From contig NZ_NIHB01000001.1 in the NCBI RefSeq assembly GCF_002591915.1, forward strand, positions 1,181,571 through 1,245,570: a DNA stretch of 64,000 nt, read 5' to 3'. Made by a program: the position numbers and the translations under genes. Under the pieces are notes generated by a model. The model did no database searches and was not told the origin of the DNA. It saw nothing but the letters and a program-made list of their open reading frames with translations. Position 1 is the first letter of the stretch, and each line of letters starts with the position of its first letter. Below are positions 1 through 7,582 of the stretch, piece by piece. Source of the stretch: Marinicella litoralis (lineage in GTDB: Bacteria; Pseudomonadota; Gammaproteobacteria; Xanthomonadales; Marinicellaceae).

Positions 1-71
1 TATATCTTGGCGGTTTCTTCACTGTAATGCAGGAATTTTATTTTAACGTTAACTTGATCAAGTAATTTCAT
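1..71 (-). CDS. intI: Integron integrase, N-terminal fragment (cut by window edge)
   Basis: Read on the minus strand from the ATG at 71-69, the codons give MKLLDQVNVKIKFLHYSEET, then AKI and a partial codon at the edge. This matches the conserved start of integron integrases (pattern LLDQ-x6-h-x-HYS-x-x-T), as in IntI1 where the segment reads [20 protein letters not shown]. The enzyme is a tyrosine recombinase that inserts and excises gene cassettes at attI and attC sites. Only about 23 residues are visible, so catalytic residues and intactness cannot be judged. Its leftward direction, with cassettes reading rightwards from the other side, is the canonical integron layout, and the attC sites at 657 and 2050 support the call independently. 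Confidence 0.85.
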   Translation of the reverse strand, partial: MKLLDQVNVKIKFLHYSEETAKI

Positions 72-256
72 AAATGCATTTTAATCTCAATATAATCAGA
101 TAATAATGCATTTATGCATTTTAAACTCCTATATTCCTCTAATAAACGCAATTTGGGCATAAAAACATCAATATTTTGACCCAATAGGCTGTATTTTTAG
201 ACAAAAGCGCCCATTTTTTCTTTTACAAAGGGTTAAAATGCATGTTTAATAAGTTG
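72..256. other. attI-like region between intI and the first cassette
   Basis: This gene-free spacer runs from the intI start codon to the first cassette junction (G256). It contains four ATGCAT hexamers, at 74-79, 106-111, 114-119 and 238-243, each embedded in AAATGCATTT-like sequence. Repeated short sites of this kind could be integrase or host-factor binding sites, but that is inference. A TTGACC hexamer lies at 176-181, without a convincing -10 at 16-18 bases, so I do not call a cassette promoter. Confidence 0.6.
189..204. promoter_or_regulatory. LexA-box-like site upstream of intI
   Basis: CTGT-N8-ACAA at 189-204 differs by one base from the gammaproteobacterial LexA core CTGT-N8-ACAG. 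LexA control of integron integrase genes is well established in Vibrio and class 1 integrons. Here the site is about 118 bases upstream of the intI start codon, just upstream of a weak minus-strand TTGGGT/TATGCC promoter candidate. Position and one-mismatch match make it plausible only. Confidence 0.3.
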
Positions 257-273
257 TTATCTGGAAAAATAAT

Positions 274-705
274 ATGAACATACTAAAGAACATACTAGGT
301 ACGCTTTTTTTGATTTTCGGGCTATTTACAATAGTCTTATATCTGTTGGGTATTTTCTCAATAGATATTGGGGGTTATCAAATACCGATGGGGCGCAATT
401 TTAGTACTGAATTTTGGGGGTATATTAGTGCGGTGCTGTTACTTGCTGGTGGCTATATGCTTATTAAAAATAACCTTGTATCAAGGTGGCTTTTAATCGG
501 TTCGGTGATTTTTTATATTCTAGGTGCAACAATGCCTCATTGGTCTTCGCATGGTTTTGGCGTATTCAATTACCTCATGAATCAATTTTATGTTTCATTA
601 TCAGTGCGCGTTTTATTAACAGTATTGGCAATTTATGCAATTCACAAAGTTATTGCAGATAACAAGTCGGTCCAATCGACGCCTAAAGGCGCGCTTGACC
701 TCTGA
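274..705 (+). CDS. Cassette 1: small four-helix membrane protein, unknown function
   Basis: This 143-residue protein starts 18 bases inside cassette 1, as is typical of cassette genes. It has about four hydrophobic segments, near residues 5-28, 48-65, 71-88 and 110-127. I recognise no family. The last 16 codons and the stop lie within the attC site at 657-713, so the polar tail (NKSVQSTPKG and following) is encoded by the recombination site and is probably not functionally constrained. Codon use is more A+T-rich than in the flanking chromosomal genes, fitting a captured gene. Expression would come from an upstream integron promoter or a weak local one. Confidence 0.7.
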   Translation: MNILKNILGTLFLIFGLFTIVLYLLGIFSIDIGGYQIPMGRNFSTEFWGYISAVLLLAGGYMLIKNNLVSRWLLIGSVIFYILGATMPHWSSHGFGVFNYLMNQFYVSLSVRVLLTVLAIYAIHKVIADNKSVQSTPKGALDL

Positions 706-713
706 CGTTATGC
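657..713 (+). other. attC recombination site of cassette 1
   Basis: R'' is AGATAAC (657-663) and R' is GTTATGC (707-713). Between them the sequence folds into an imperfect hairpin. The left arm has GGTC, AATCG and ACGCC; the right arm has GGCG, CGCTTG and GACC; the loop is TAAA. Compact attC sites with AACAAGTCGGTC after R'' are a style I associate with chromosomal integrons of the Xanthomonas type. The cleavage point is between G707 and T708, the start of the next cassette. Confidence 0.8.
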
Positions 714-729
714 GACACCAAGGAATCAT

Positions 730-945
730 ATGCCTCTAGAAATACTCGCCGAAGGTTTTTTCGGTGGTCTACTTCGTTTGATTGGCTGGATCTTCGTTGA
801 CATCCTGTTCGAGCTAGCTATTCGCGGACTAGGATATTTAATCCTTAGGCCGTTCACTAAAGTAAATGTTGATAGTATTGCATGCGTCTTTACTGGTCTG
901 GCGGTATGGATACTGGTGGTTTTTATATTTATATTCTACTTCTAG
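730..945 (+). CDS. Cassette 2: 71-residue small membrane protein
   Basis: The ATG follows an AAGGAA ribosome-binding site by five bases and lies 22 bases inside the second cassette, which starts at T708. The protein has an N-terminal amphipathic or hydrophobic stretch (FFGGLLRLIGWIFVDILFEL), a short polar middle (RPFTKVNVDS) and a C-terminal helix rich in Val, Ile and Phe. Very small membrane proteins of this appearance are common in chromosomal cassette arrays and generally lack assigned function. No partner gene is visible. Confidence rests on the ribosome-binding site and the cassette position. Confidence 0.6.
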   Translation: MPLEILAEGFFGGLLRLIGWIFVDILFELAIRGLGYLILRPFTKVNVDSIACVFTGLAVWILVVFIFIFYF

Positions 946-1616
946 CTAATCAACTTTGAAGAATCTATTTTTTAATAGGCTAAATCGTTTAAGGTCATGT
1001 GAAATATTCAAACAAACGTTGTTCTGTCCAAGAAACTAGATTTTTAGGCGCGTTAGTTCATGCGCATAATCAGCAAGGTAGGTTAGGCTGAGCTCCGCGA
1101 AGCCCAACACCACAAGCTTCAATCACACCATAATGCAATGATTCATAGAACCAACCATCATCCCTAAAAAACAATTACATTAAATCAACCATCTCATGTT
1201 GGGCTTCGTGCCTCAGCGCCAACCTACATTTCTTTAAATTATTCACCGAAATTGTGGTTTTCGGATAATGAACTAATCAGGGACAGTCACTGATTAAAAT
1301 ACTGATGAAAAGTTGGTCATCCGCTCTTTGTACGGCAACATCAATGCATCAAGAAATGCGGTGTAGTGAATATGCATTATTGAGTTATTTACGCGGACAG
1401 CCAAAGTGATAATCAGGAAAATGTGCACGTTTACCCAGTAATAAGCGTAAATTAACGTATTGATGCACAACTATCCGCCCATTTCCAGATAATCATGCAA
1501 TCAAAAAATCCCTTCAAAGTAAGAAATCAATGACTTACAATGAACCCTTTAAAAAAAGCGTGCACGAATTTAAACCAATATCTTGTTAGATGGCACTGAT
1601 GCACTTTTAATAAATT
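946..1616. other. Gene-poor integron segment with unresolved attC sites
   Basis: No convincing gene is visible in these 671 bases. GTTAGTTCAT (1052-1061) has a 9-of-10 inverted partner ATGAACTAAT (1268-1277), which would fit the start and R'' box of a geneless cassette enclosing the palindromic repeat at 1078-1227. CGCATAAT (1063-1070) matches seven of eight bases of the R'' expected for cassette 2. The two readings conflict, so I leave the boundary open. GTTAGAT at 1584-1590 is another GTTRRRY box. A 19-codon reading frame at 1540-1599 and a short minus-strand frame ending near 1390 in HFGCPRK are too short to call. Confidence 0.5.
1078..1227. repeat. Palindromic interspersed repeat (MITE-like)
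   Basis: The left arm at 1078-1109 (GTAGGTTAGGCTGAG, then GAAGCCCAACA) is mirrored by the right arm at 1197-1227 (TGTTGGGCTTCG, then CAACCTAC). An 87-base unrelated centre separates them. GTAGGTTGGGC and GAAGCCCAACA end motifs are familiar from small non-autonomous interspersed repeats in many bacteria. It has no coding capacity. It may have interrupted the attC of cassette 2. Confidence 0.7.
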
Positions 1617-1638
1617 GTTAGCTCTCTTGAGGGATTGA

Positions 1639-2049
1639 ATGGAAACTAATGAAGGCCGTGTATATTTTGCTTTGGATGGTGATGACTTTGACCCGGATTC
1701 ATTAACTGAGTTTTTGGGTGTCGAGCCAACATCGATTATGCGAAAAGGAACAAGAATCCCAGAGAAGTCTCCAGCCAAAAGTTCTTGGGAATTCTCTACT
1801 GAAAATATAGTTAATAATTTTATTGATGTGTTTGCTATGGCTGAATCAATTACCGAGCAACTAGAACCAAAAAAGACTCGTATCATCGAAGCCATTGATA
1901 AATTTAACTTGGTAGCTCGATTAGAAGTGGTTCTTTGGATTTCCATGAATGAAGAGCACTCAACTCCAGCAATAGGTTTTGAGCCAAATACAATAAAGTT
2001 TTTATCTGAAGTCGGGGCGTTTATTGATGTCGACACTTATAAGCACTAG
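1639..2049 (+). CDS. DUF4279 domain-containing cassette protein
   Basis: This 136-residue protein starts after a GAGGGATT ribosome-binding site, 21 bases inside its cassette. Its stop codon sits directly before the attC at 2050. The start YFALDGDDFDPDSLTEFLG, with VEPTSIMRKG following, then SSWEF and the late LEVVLWISMN strand, match the DUF4279 pattern (YFxLxGxDFDPxxITxxLGxxPTxxxRKG). The family's biochemical role is not settled; some members sit beside toxin genes as possible immunity proteins, but nothing toxic is visible next to this one. It is soluble, with no signal peptide. The family call is from recognition; the cassette assignment is directly supported by the boundaries. Confidence 0.75.
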   Translation: METNEGRVYFALDGDDFDPDSLTEFLGVEPTSIMRKGTRIPEKSPAKSSWEFSTENIVNNFIDVFAMAESITEQLEPKKTRIIEAIDKFNLVARLEVVLWISMNEEHSTPAIGFEPNTIKFLSEVGAFIDVDTYKH

Positions 2050-2144
2050 AGCTAACAAGTTGCTGCATTTGACAGTCAAAAGCGTCATGCCTTTTGTTCC
2101 AAAAGCCACGCCACTTCTGCCTGCAAATGAGCAAGGCGTTAAAC
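2050..2144 (+). other. attC recombination site of the DUF4279 cassette
   Basis: R'' is AGCTAAC (2050-2056) and R' is GTTAAAC (2138-2144), matching GTTRRRY. The arms pair imperfectly: left TTGCTGCATTTGACAG against the complement of right CTGCAAATGAGCAA. The bases between are shorter inverted segments. The site begins one base after the stop codon of the DUF4279 gene. No later GTTRRRY/RYYYAAC pair is evident before 2319, so this may be the end of the array. Confidence 0.8.
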
Positions 2145-2318
2145 CCCCAAAACCCTGTCTCAATATCATCCCACCTTTAATTAAAAAAACTTCAGTTTTG
2201 AAATTGGTTTAAAATTAAATACAAACTCAAAGGGTCGTTTGAGTAATGGCTGCACTCGTTGTGGGACCTGTTGATGGTCGTTGAGTTCAGTGTCACTTAA
2301 TTAATACTGGAGGATAGT

Positions 2319-2687
2319 ATGGCAAACTATATTGATGGATTCGTTCTGCCAGTTCCGCGTGATCAACTTCAGAGGTATGGGGAAGTGGCTGAAAAAGTCG
2401 CCAAGATATGGAAGGAATATGGCGCACTTGAGTACTTTGAGTACATCAGTGATGACGCTGCCATGGAGGGCACGCGAAGCTTCACAGAGGTGGTCAATAG
2501 CAAGGAAGATGAAGCCGTTATTTTTGGCTGGGTGGTTTTTACTTCTCGTGAAGCACGTGATCTTGCCAATGAAAAAGTGGCTGCTGATCCCAGAATGACA
2601 GACTTGGTCAGTCCGCTGGTTTCGACCGCGCGACCGATTTTTGATGCCAAAAAAATGGTGTATGGTGGGTTTCGCTCTTTGGTGTAG
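2319..2687 (+). CDS. DUF1428 family protein
   Basis: The 122-residue protein follows an ideal GGAGG site (CTGGAGGATAGT-ATG). It shows the DUF1428 pattern: YIDGFVLPVP at residues 4-13, WKEYGALEYFEYISDD, KEDEAVIFGWVVF with SREARD, and the closing MVYGGF. DUF1428 proteins are small ferredoxin-like (dimeric alpha/beta barrel) proteins of unknown activity. It begins 174 bases after the last attC and has no attC behind it, so I take it as chromosomal. The closest relatives would be expected to end at about this length, so it looks intact. Confidence 0.85.
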   Translation: MANYIDGFVLPVPRDQLQRYGEVAEKVAKIWKEYGALEYFEYISDDAAMEGTRSFTEVVNSKEDEAVIFGWVVFTSREARDLANEKVAADPRMTDLVSPLVSTARPIFDAKKMVYGGFRSLV

Positions 2688-2792
2688 TCAGCAGGGTCCG
2701 TGCTGAATATCAAGTACAAGTGATTGGATGTATTCACTCCTTACCATGGTGAAAATGCTGATGAAAAACATAAGACAACAACAGGAGATCAA

Positions 2793-3398
2793 ATGAGTTC
2801 ACGAATATCATGGGTATTAATGACCCTTTTGGCATTGGGTGTAGCAGGGTATGCGATGATGAACCTGCTTCTACCGTCATTTAGAAATCCATTTGTGCAG
2901 CAAATTTTTGCCCTGTCTCCTTCAGCCATTTCATTACACCTTTTTGGTGGCAGTGTTGCGATGATTGTTGGGGCGTTTCAACTCAATTCAAAATTAAGAG
3001 CTCGTTATATTGTCATGCATCGCTGGCTCGGCCGAGTGTATGTGCTGGCCGTTGCCATAGGCGGGGTCGCTGGTTTCATTCTGGCACTAAACTCCTTTGG
3101 CGGGATGACCACACACCTGGGGTTTGGCTTGATGGCAGTTTGTTGGCTTGCGACGACGTTGATGGCTTATTGGCATATACGCCAGGGAAACGTGCGCGCA
3201 CATCGAGATTGGATGTTGAGAAGTTATGCGTTAACTTTGGCAGGTGTGACGTTACGAGTTTACTTGGGTATAAGTGCGTTGATTGGGGTTAAATTTGTGG
3301 ATTTTTATCCGATTTTATCGTGGATTTGTTGGGTGCCGAACCTCTTGATCGTCCAGTGGTTTATAATTAAATACCCATATAAAAACTCAAATAACTGA
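2793..3398 (+). CDS. DUF2306 family membrane protein
   Basis: I chose the ATG at 2793 because AGGAG lies at 2783-2787; an upstream in-frame ATG at 2724 adds 23 polar residues and has no ribosome-binding site. The 201-residue product has about six hydrophobic segments. It carries the LHLFGGSVAMIVGAFQ stretch, RYIVMHRWLGRVYVL, a TLMAYWHIRQGN loop, and a HRDWMLRSYALTLAGVTLRV segment, which together are typical of the DUF2306 (YozB-like) predicted membrane family. The conserved His and Arg residues in these segments suggest a cytochrome b561-like arrangement, but that is inference. No operon partner is visible. Confidence 0.75.
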   Translation: MSSRISWVLMTLLALGVAGYAMMNLLLPSFRNPFVQQIFALSPSAISLHLFGGSVAMIVGAFQLNSKLRARYIVMHRWLGRVYVLAVAIGGVAGFILALNSFGGMTTHLGFGLMAVCWLATTLMAYWHIRQGNVRAHRDWMLRSYALTLAGVTLRVYLGISALIGVKFVDFYPILSWICWVPNLLIVQWFIIKYPYKNSNN

Positions 3399-3499
3399 CC
3401 CGTGTTTTAAACGGAAGTCGTCAGGTTGGCAGGCGTCCGTTTATCAGCCTTTTAGCCAACTGTTTTTGCCTGTAATTCAGGCACCAGCCAGCAGGATCA

Positions 3500-3904
3500 A
3501 TGATGACAGGCGAACGAGACTTAGATAAATTAGTGGCATCAATGTCCCCAGTTCTGATGAACGGTGAATATGTATTTTGTAGCTTCAAGGAAGCTCAATA
3601 TGGAGATCACCAGACCTTAGAGCCGATGGTTTCGATTCAAGAATCAGAGGGGCTGACATTGGTCGTCCCTAAAAACAAAGCCGATGAAAATAATTTACAT
3701 TATGAATCAGTTTTTAAAGGCATTACCTTGCGGGTTCATTCCAGTCTTGATGCCGTTGGGCTGACAGCGGCGTTTGCTAAAAAACTCACCGATCATGGAA
3801 TCAGCGCCAATGTCGTTGCTGGTTACTACCATGATCATTTGTTTGTACCAATTGATTTTGCAGACAAAGCCATCGAAGCACTGAAAGAATTGGCTGGCTT
3901 ATAA
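3500..3904 (+). CDS. ACT domain-containing protein (ACT_3 type)
   Basis: The 134-residue protein begins MMTGERDLDKLVASMSPVL; the second Met (3503) may be the true start. It contains two small ACT-like halves: GEYVFCSF to LTLVVPKNKAD and then FKGITLRVHSSLDAVGLTAA, followed by LTDHGISANVVAGYYHDHLF. These motifs are hallmarks of the stand-alone ACT_3 family, which is assumed to bind amino acids or similar ligands. There is no enzyme domain. It is followed by 265 bases of non-coding DNA leading to mnmG, so it is probably expressed alone. Confidence 0.85.
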   Translation: MMTGERDLDKLVASMSPVLMNGEYVFCSFKEAQYGDHQTLEPMVSIQESEGLTLVVPKNKADENNLHYESVFKGITLRVHSSLDAVGLTAAFAKKLTDHGISANVVAGYYHDHLFVPIDFADKAIEALKELAGL

Positions 3905-4130
3905 GGGACTTCAATGAAAACTGTCATGCTGGTTTTAGTCAATATTTCAGTCTCAGACGCAGCTTTTTCTTCAGTTTTTTGAACAACAAGTTCGTTGGTA
4001 TGCCTGCGAGCAATTTCTGCTATTTGAGTTCAAAAATCGGGTTTCGCCACTGCTCAAGTTAATAATAGCTTCTATTTAGGGGTTTTTAGACCGTAACAAG
4101 GCTGGATAATGCTGGCATCTGGTTAAACTT

Positions 4131-4139
4131 TGGTATAAT
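4131..4139 (+). promoter_or_regulatory. Extended -10 promoter of mnmG
   Basis: TGG-TATAAT at 4131-4139 is a perfect -10 with the extended TGn element. The -35 at 4112-4117 (CTGGCA) is weak, with a 16-base spacer. Transcription would start near 4146, which argues for translation from the ATG at 4170 rather than upstream in-frame codons. Confidence 0.65.
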
Positions 4140-4169
4140 AGGGGGTTGAGTTTAATGTTGATAAATGCA

Positions 4170-6041
4170 ATGAAATACGACCAAGTTTTTGATGTGATTG
4201 TTGTGGGTGGCGGCCATGCCGGTACTGAGGCCGCTTTGGCGTCAGCGCGCATGGGAGCAAAAACCCTGTTGTTGACACACAACATCGAGACCATCGGACA
4301 GATGAGTTGTAACCCAGCCATTGGTGGCATCGGCAAAGGTCATTTGGTCAAAGAAATTGATGCTTTGGGTGGAGTGATGGCCGAAGCCACAGACCATGCA
4401 GGCATCCAATGGCGAACATTGAATTCACGCAAAGGTGCCGCCGTACGTGCCACCCGTGCTCAATGTGACCGAACCTTGTATCGCAACCACATCCGAACCG
4501 TGGTAGAAAATCAACAAAACCTCTACATGTTTCAACAAGGTGTGGAAGATCTGATCATTGAAAACGATCAAGTCAAAGGCTGTGTGACTCAAATGGGCTT
4601 GGTGTATATGGCCAAAACCGTGGTACTTACAGTCGGTACATTCTTGGCCGGAAAAATTCACATTGGCATGTCTAATTATTCGGGCGGCCGAGCTGGTGAT
4701 CCACCAGCCACTGTGTTGGCCCAAAAATTGCGGGCCTTGCCGTTTGATGTGGCGCGGTTGAAAACCGGTACGCCACCAAGAATCGATGGCAAAACAGTCG
4801 ACTTTTCAGTGATGGAAGAACAGCCGGGTGATTCACCCAGACCGGTATTTTCATACATGGGTTCACTGGACCAACACCCAGAACAAGTCAGTTGTTACAT
4901 CACCCACACCAATTTACAAACCCATGATTTCATTCGATCTGGTTTAGACCGATCGCCGATGTATTCGGGTGAAATTGAAGGCAAAGGGCCGCGTTATTGT
5001 CCTTCGATTGAAGACAAAATCATGCGTTTTGCAGATAAGGATTCACACCAAATATTTGTCGAACCGGAAGGTTTGAATACCCATGAGTTGTATCCCAATG
5101 GCATCTCAACATCCCTGCCATTTGACATCCAAATGAAGTTGGTGCGTTCGATCAAAGGTTTTGAGAACGCGCACATCACTCGACCAGGCTATGCCATTGA
5201 ATATGATTTCTTCGATCCACGTGGCTTGAAGGCGTCGTTGGAAACCAAGTATGTTGAAGGTTTGTTCTTCGCGGGGCAAATCAACGGCACTACTGGCTAT
5301 GAAGAAGCAGGCGCTCAAGGTTTGATCGCAGGCATGAACGCTGCTTTGCAGGTGGCTGGCAAGCCATCATGGACACCAGCGCGGAACGAAGCCTATATGG
5401 GTGTGCTGATTGATGATTTAATCACCCAAGGCACCAATGAGCCGTATCGCATGTTCACTTCCAGAGCTGAGTACCGTTTGATGTTGCGGGAAGACAATGC
5501 GGATTTCCGTTTGACCGAGAAAGGCCATGAACTGGGTTTGGTTGGTGAAAAAAGGATGGCAGCTTTTACTGAAAAACGTCGCCATGTCGAAGGTTCTTTA
5601 GAGCATTTGAAGTCTGTGTGGCTCAGTCCGCACAATGCTTTGGGTAAAAAATTCATCACCCAAACAGGGATTGAATTGAGCAAGGAGAACAGTGCTTATG
5701 ATCTGTTGCGCCGACCTGATGTGAACATCAGTATGCTCAATGAGTTGGAAGAAATTTCATTGCCGTCGAAAGCTGAAAAAGTACTGGAACAAATCGAAAT
5801 TCACAGTCAGTATGCCGGTTATTTGGAACGCCAACAACAAGAAATCGACAAGGCCAAAACCCATGCCGACAAAGCACTGCCCTTGGATTTGGATTACAGT
5901 GGCATCAACGGTTTAAGTGGCGAATTGACCGAAAAACTCAACAACATCAAACCCGAAACCATCGGCCAAGCTTCTCGCATCCAAGGCATGACGCCAGCTG
6001 CGGTTTCTTTGTTGTTGGTGTATTTGAAACGAGCAGGTTGA
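4170..6041 (+). CDS. mnmG: tRNA uridine-5-carboxymethylaminomethyl modification enzyme MnmG (GidA)
   Basis: With MnmE this FAD enzyme installs the cmnm5 group on U34 of certain tRNAs, using methylene-tetrahydrofolate. The product is 623 residues (E. coli about 629). The FAD-binding GGGHAGTEA lies at residues 13-21; [12 protein letters not shown] and [12 protein letters not shown] are also MnmG signatures. The start at 4170 ([15 protein letters not shown]) aligns exactly with the E. coli start, whereas TTG 4146 and ATG 4155 would add residues and lie on or near the predicted transcription start. In many gammaproteobacteria mnmG directly precedes rsmG-parA-parB; here those genes lie about 24 kb downstream. 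Confidence 0.97.
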   Translation: MKYDQVFDVIVVGGGHAGTEAALASARMGAKTLLLTHNIETIGQMSCNPAIGGIGKGHLVKEIDALGGVMAEATDHAGIQWRTLNSRKGAAVRATRAQCDRTLYRNHIRTVVENQQNLYMFQQGVEDLIIENDQVKGCVTQMGLVYMAKTVVLTVGTFLAGKIHIGMSNYSGGRAGDPPATVLAQKLRALPFDVARLKTGTPPRIDGKTVDFSVMEEQPGDSPRPVFSYMGSLDQHPEQVSCYITHTNLQTHDFIRSGLDRSPMYSGEIEGKGPRYCPSIEDKIMRFADKDSHQIFVEPEGLNTHELYPNGISTSLPFDIQMKLVRSIKGFENAHITRPGYAIEYDFFDPRGLKASLETKYVEGLFFAGQINGTTGYEEAGAQGLIAGMNAALQVAGKPSWTPARNEAYMGVLIDDLITQGTNEPYRMFTSRAEYRLMLREDNADFRLTEKGHELGLVGEKRMAAFTEKRRHVEGSLEHLKSVWLSPHNALGKKFITQTGIELSKENSAYDLLRRPDVNISMLNELEEISLPSKAEKVLEQIEIHSQYAGYLERQQQEIDKAKTHADKALPLDLDYSGINGLSGELTEKLNNIKPETIGQASRIQGMTPAAVSLLLVYLKRAG

Positions 6042-6093
6042 TTCGGTTTACAAGCTTGCTAAATGAACAGGTCTGTCGTGCCGGCGAAAGCCA

Positions 6094-6167
6094 GTCTTTG
6101 GTGTATTCAGGCCTAAACTTTCATGATTTTGTGGTTTAAAACCAAATAGTTACATCATACCAAAGAC
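6094..6167. repeat. Inverted repeat downstream of mnmG
   Basis: GTCTTTGGT (6094-6102) is mirrored by ACCAAAGAC (6159-6167), with a smaller GGTTTAAAACC palindrome inside. It is preceded by GTGCCGGCGAAAGCC, which resembles the short interspersed repeats often found between bacterial genes. It lacks the T-run of an intrinsic terminator. Confidence 0.5.
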
Positions 6168-6267
6168 GCAGATTTCCACCTGTCGACCAATCTTATCTGG
6201 CCGCTTTCAGCTGATTTTCACGCCGTGTTTGTTACACTCAATAGTCACTAAACATTTGGGAGACATC

Positions 6268-6519
6268 ATGAAAGCAGCCATTATTATCAGTACTTTGTTA
6301 TTACTTGGTTTCAGCAGCATGGCCATGGCAGCACCGTTCTTCGGCTATGGATGGGGTGGCGGAATCATTGGTCTTATTATTTTGATATTGGACATCATTG
6401 CCATCATTGAAGTGGTTAATTCTTCCAGACCAGTTGAACAAAAACTGTTGTGGGTTTTGATTATTCTGTTGTTACCATTGCTTGGATTGATTCTTTACTA
6501 TGTGATTGGTAAGAAATGA
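6268..6519 (+). CDS. PLDc_N (cardiolipin synthase N-terminal-like) membrane protein
   Basis: The ATG at 6268 follows GGGAGACATC, a good ribosome-binding site. The 83-residue product has a signal-like first helix (to about residue 21, ending MAMAAP), a Gly-rich turn (FFGYGWGGG), a second helix (IIGLIILILDIIAIIEVV), the polar NSSRPVEQKLLW stretch and a third helix ending in YYVIGKK. This W-x6-PLxGxIxYYxxG pattern is the PLDc_N domain found alone or at the start of phospholipase D-type enzymes. No phospholipase domain is present here, so its role is unknown; a membrane accessory function is likely. Confidence 0.8.
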   Translation: MKAAIIISTLLLLGFSSMAMAAPFFGYGWGGGIIGLIILILDIIAIIEVVNSSRPVEQKLLWVLIILLLPLLGLILYYVIGKK

Positions 6520-6823
6520 TCACCTACCACGGTAATAAGCAAAAATGATTAAAGTCAGTCTTGGTAAAACCATGGGGTTGCGTAATGATTGTTATGGATT
6601 GAGTGAGCTCATCAACAAGACACCAAACAGGTTGAAGGTCAATGCATGCAATTTGAACCAACAACCATGTGGTTTGATTCGAATGTTCAGGCTAAGTCAA
6701 GGTGTATAACAGTAGAATGCTCCCTAGTTAATTGTGGCAAGGAAAAATCAAACATGCTTTGATGATTAAAGTGATTATGTGCATATAGGGCATGATTTCA
6801 CAACCGGAGCTCACTCGAAATGA
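6520..6823. other. Intergenic region without recognisable features
   Basis: Between the PLDc_N gene and the 3' end of the convergent fructosamine kinase-like gene I see no gene, no strong hairpin with a T-run and no clear promoter. Confidence 0.5.
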
Positions 6824-7582
6824 CTACAGATTCATTGTTTGGGTGATGGTATTGAATCCTCGTTCGCACCCTGTTAAATATCCCGAACCAAACAAATTAT
6901 AATGGTTCAACTGGTGATACAGGTTGTAGATGGTTTTCTTCAATGGGTAGTGCTTGGATAAGGGTTTAGCCTCAGCATAAGCCTGATAAAAAACCGCTGG
7001 AAAACCGCCAAATAATTCAGTCATGGCCAAATCTGCTTCACTGTCACCACAGTAGATGGCTGGGTCAACCAACCAAACATGGTGTTCATCAAACAACACA
7101 TTCCCTGACCACAAATCACCATGCAATAAACTGGGGAAGGGGTCATTTTCATTCAGCAAGGCTATCAGTTGGTTTTCAAGCTTCGACAGCGATTGTTTGA
7201 ATTGCTGTTGCAGGCTGGGTGATTTGATTAAGCTGATTTGATGTGCCAAGCGATTGTGCACATAGAATTCACCCCAGTTATCGGTGGTGCGGTTTACTTG
7301 CGGATTCAAACCGATAAAATTATCTTCATGCCAACCAAAGCTGGGTTCTGGCACCAGATGCATTTGGGCCAAGGCTCGACCGAAAAGCTGCCACAGTGAT
7401 TTTGAGCCAGCCATTTGATTGATGTGTTCAAGCTGCAAGCACCGTTCGTTTACCGAATAGATTTGAGGGATTTTGATTGGAAGGTGGTTGATGCTTAGTT
7501 TATTTTGTAAACACCTCAAGGCATCCGCTTCTTTGATCAAGGCTTTGGGGTCACCGGTTGGATTGGATTTGCTGAATTTCAT
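6824..7582 (-). CDS. Fructosamine kinase family protein, apparently lacking its N-terminus
   Basis: The 252-residue product has the aminoglycoside-phosphotransferase-like core of fructosamine/ketosamine kinases: the catalytic LLHGDLWSGN and metal-binding LVDPAIYCGDSEADLAMTE, and the family ending LNHYNLFGSGYL. Family members are usually about 285-295 residues. Here the protein starts at MKFSKSNP, which corresponds to the phosphate-binding-region strand (FVKxN) of relatives, so roughly 30-35 residues with the GG-x-I loop are missing. In-frame sequence upstream has a stop within three codons, and I see no matching residues in the other frames. It may be a decayed gene or an N-terminally reduced form that is still folded. 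Confidence 0.75.
   Translation of the reverse strand: MKFSKSNPTGDPKALIKEADALRCLQNKLSINHLPIKIPQIYSVNERCLQLEHINQMAGSKSLWQLFGRALAQMHLVPEPSFGWHEDNFIGLNPQVNRTTDNWGEFYVHNRLAHQISLIKSPSLQQQFKQSLSKLENQLIALLNENDPFPSLLHGDLWSGNVLFDEHHVWLVDPAIYCGDSEADLAMTELFGGFPAVFYQAYAEAKPLSKHYPLKKTIYNLYHQLNHYNLFGSGYLTGCERGFNTITQTMNL

Larger units (their letters stand above)
1..2144. mobile_element. Chromosomal integron, integrase-proximal end with gene cassettes
   Basis: The unit consists of a leftward intI start (1-71), an attI-like spacer (72-256), and cassettes on the plus strand ending in an attC at 2050-2144. Cassette 1 starts at G256^T257: its first seven bases (GTTATCT, 256-262) are the exact complement of its own R'' box AGATAAC (657-663). 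The last recognisable cassette starts at G1617^T1618: GTTAGCT (1617-1623) is the exact complement of its R'' box AGCTAAC (2050-2056). This rule follows from integron recombination between G and TT and is strong internal proof. Boundaries between 946 and 1616 are not resolved. No further attC is seen to the right, so the array may end near 2144. Confidence 0.82.

Noticed and set aside
1527..2036. 169-codon open frame on the minus strand across the DUF4279 cassette
   Set aside because: It is antisense to the DUF4279 gene, which has a ribosome-binding site, family motifs and a stop next to attC; the antisense frame has none of these.
2332..2598. Alternative frame within the DUF1428 gene
   Set aside because: It overlaps a recognised family gene with a better start, and the frame has no recognisable motifs.
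2724..2792. Upstream ATG for the DUF2306 gene
   Set aside because: It adds 23 polar residues and has no ribosome-binding site; ATG 2793 has AGGAG.
3905..4145. Origin of replication next to mnmG
   Set aside because: No cluster of DnaA boxes (TTATCCACA or close variants) is visible, although mnmG often neighbours oriC in this class.
4146..4169. TTG start for mnmG
   Set aside because: It coincides with the predicted transcription start and adds residues absent from E. coli MnmG.
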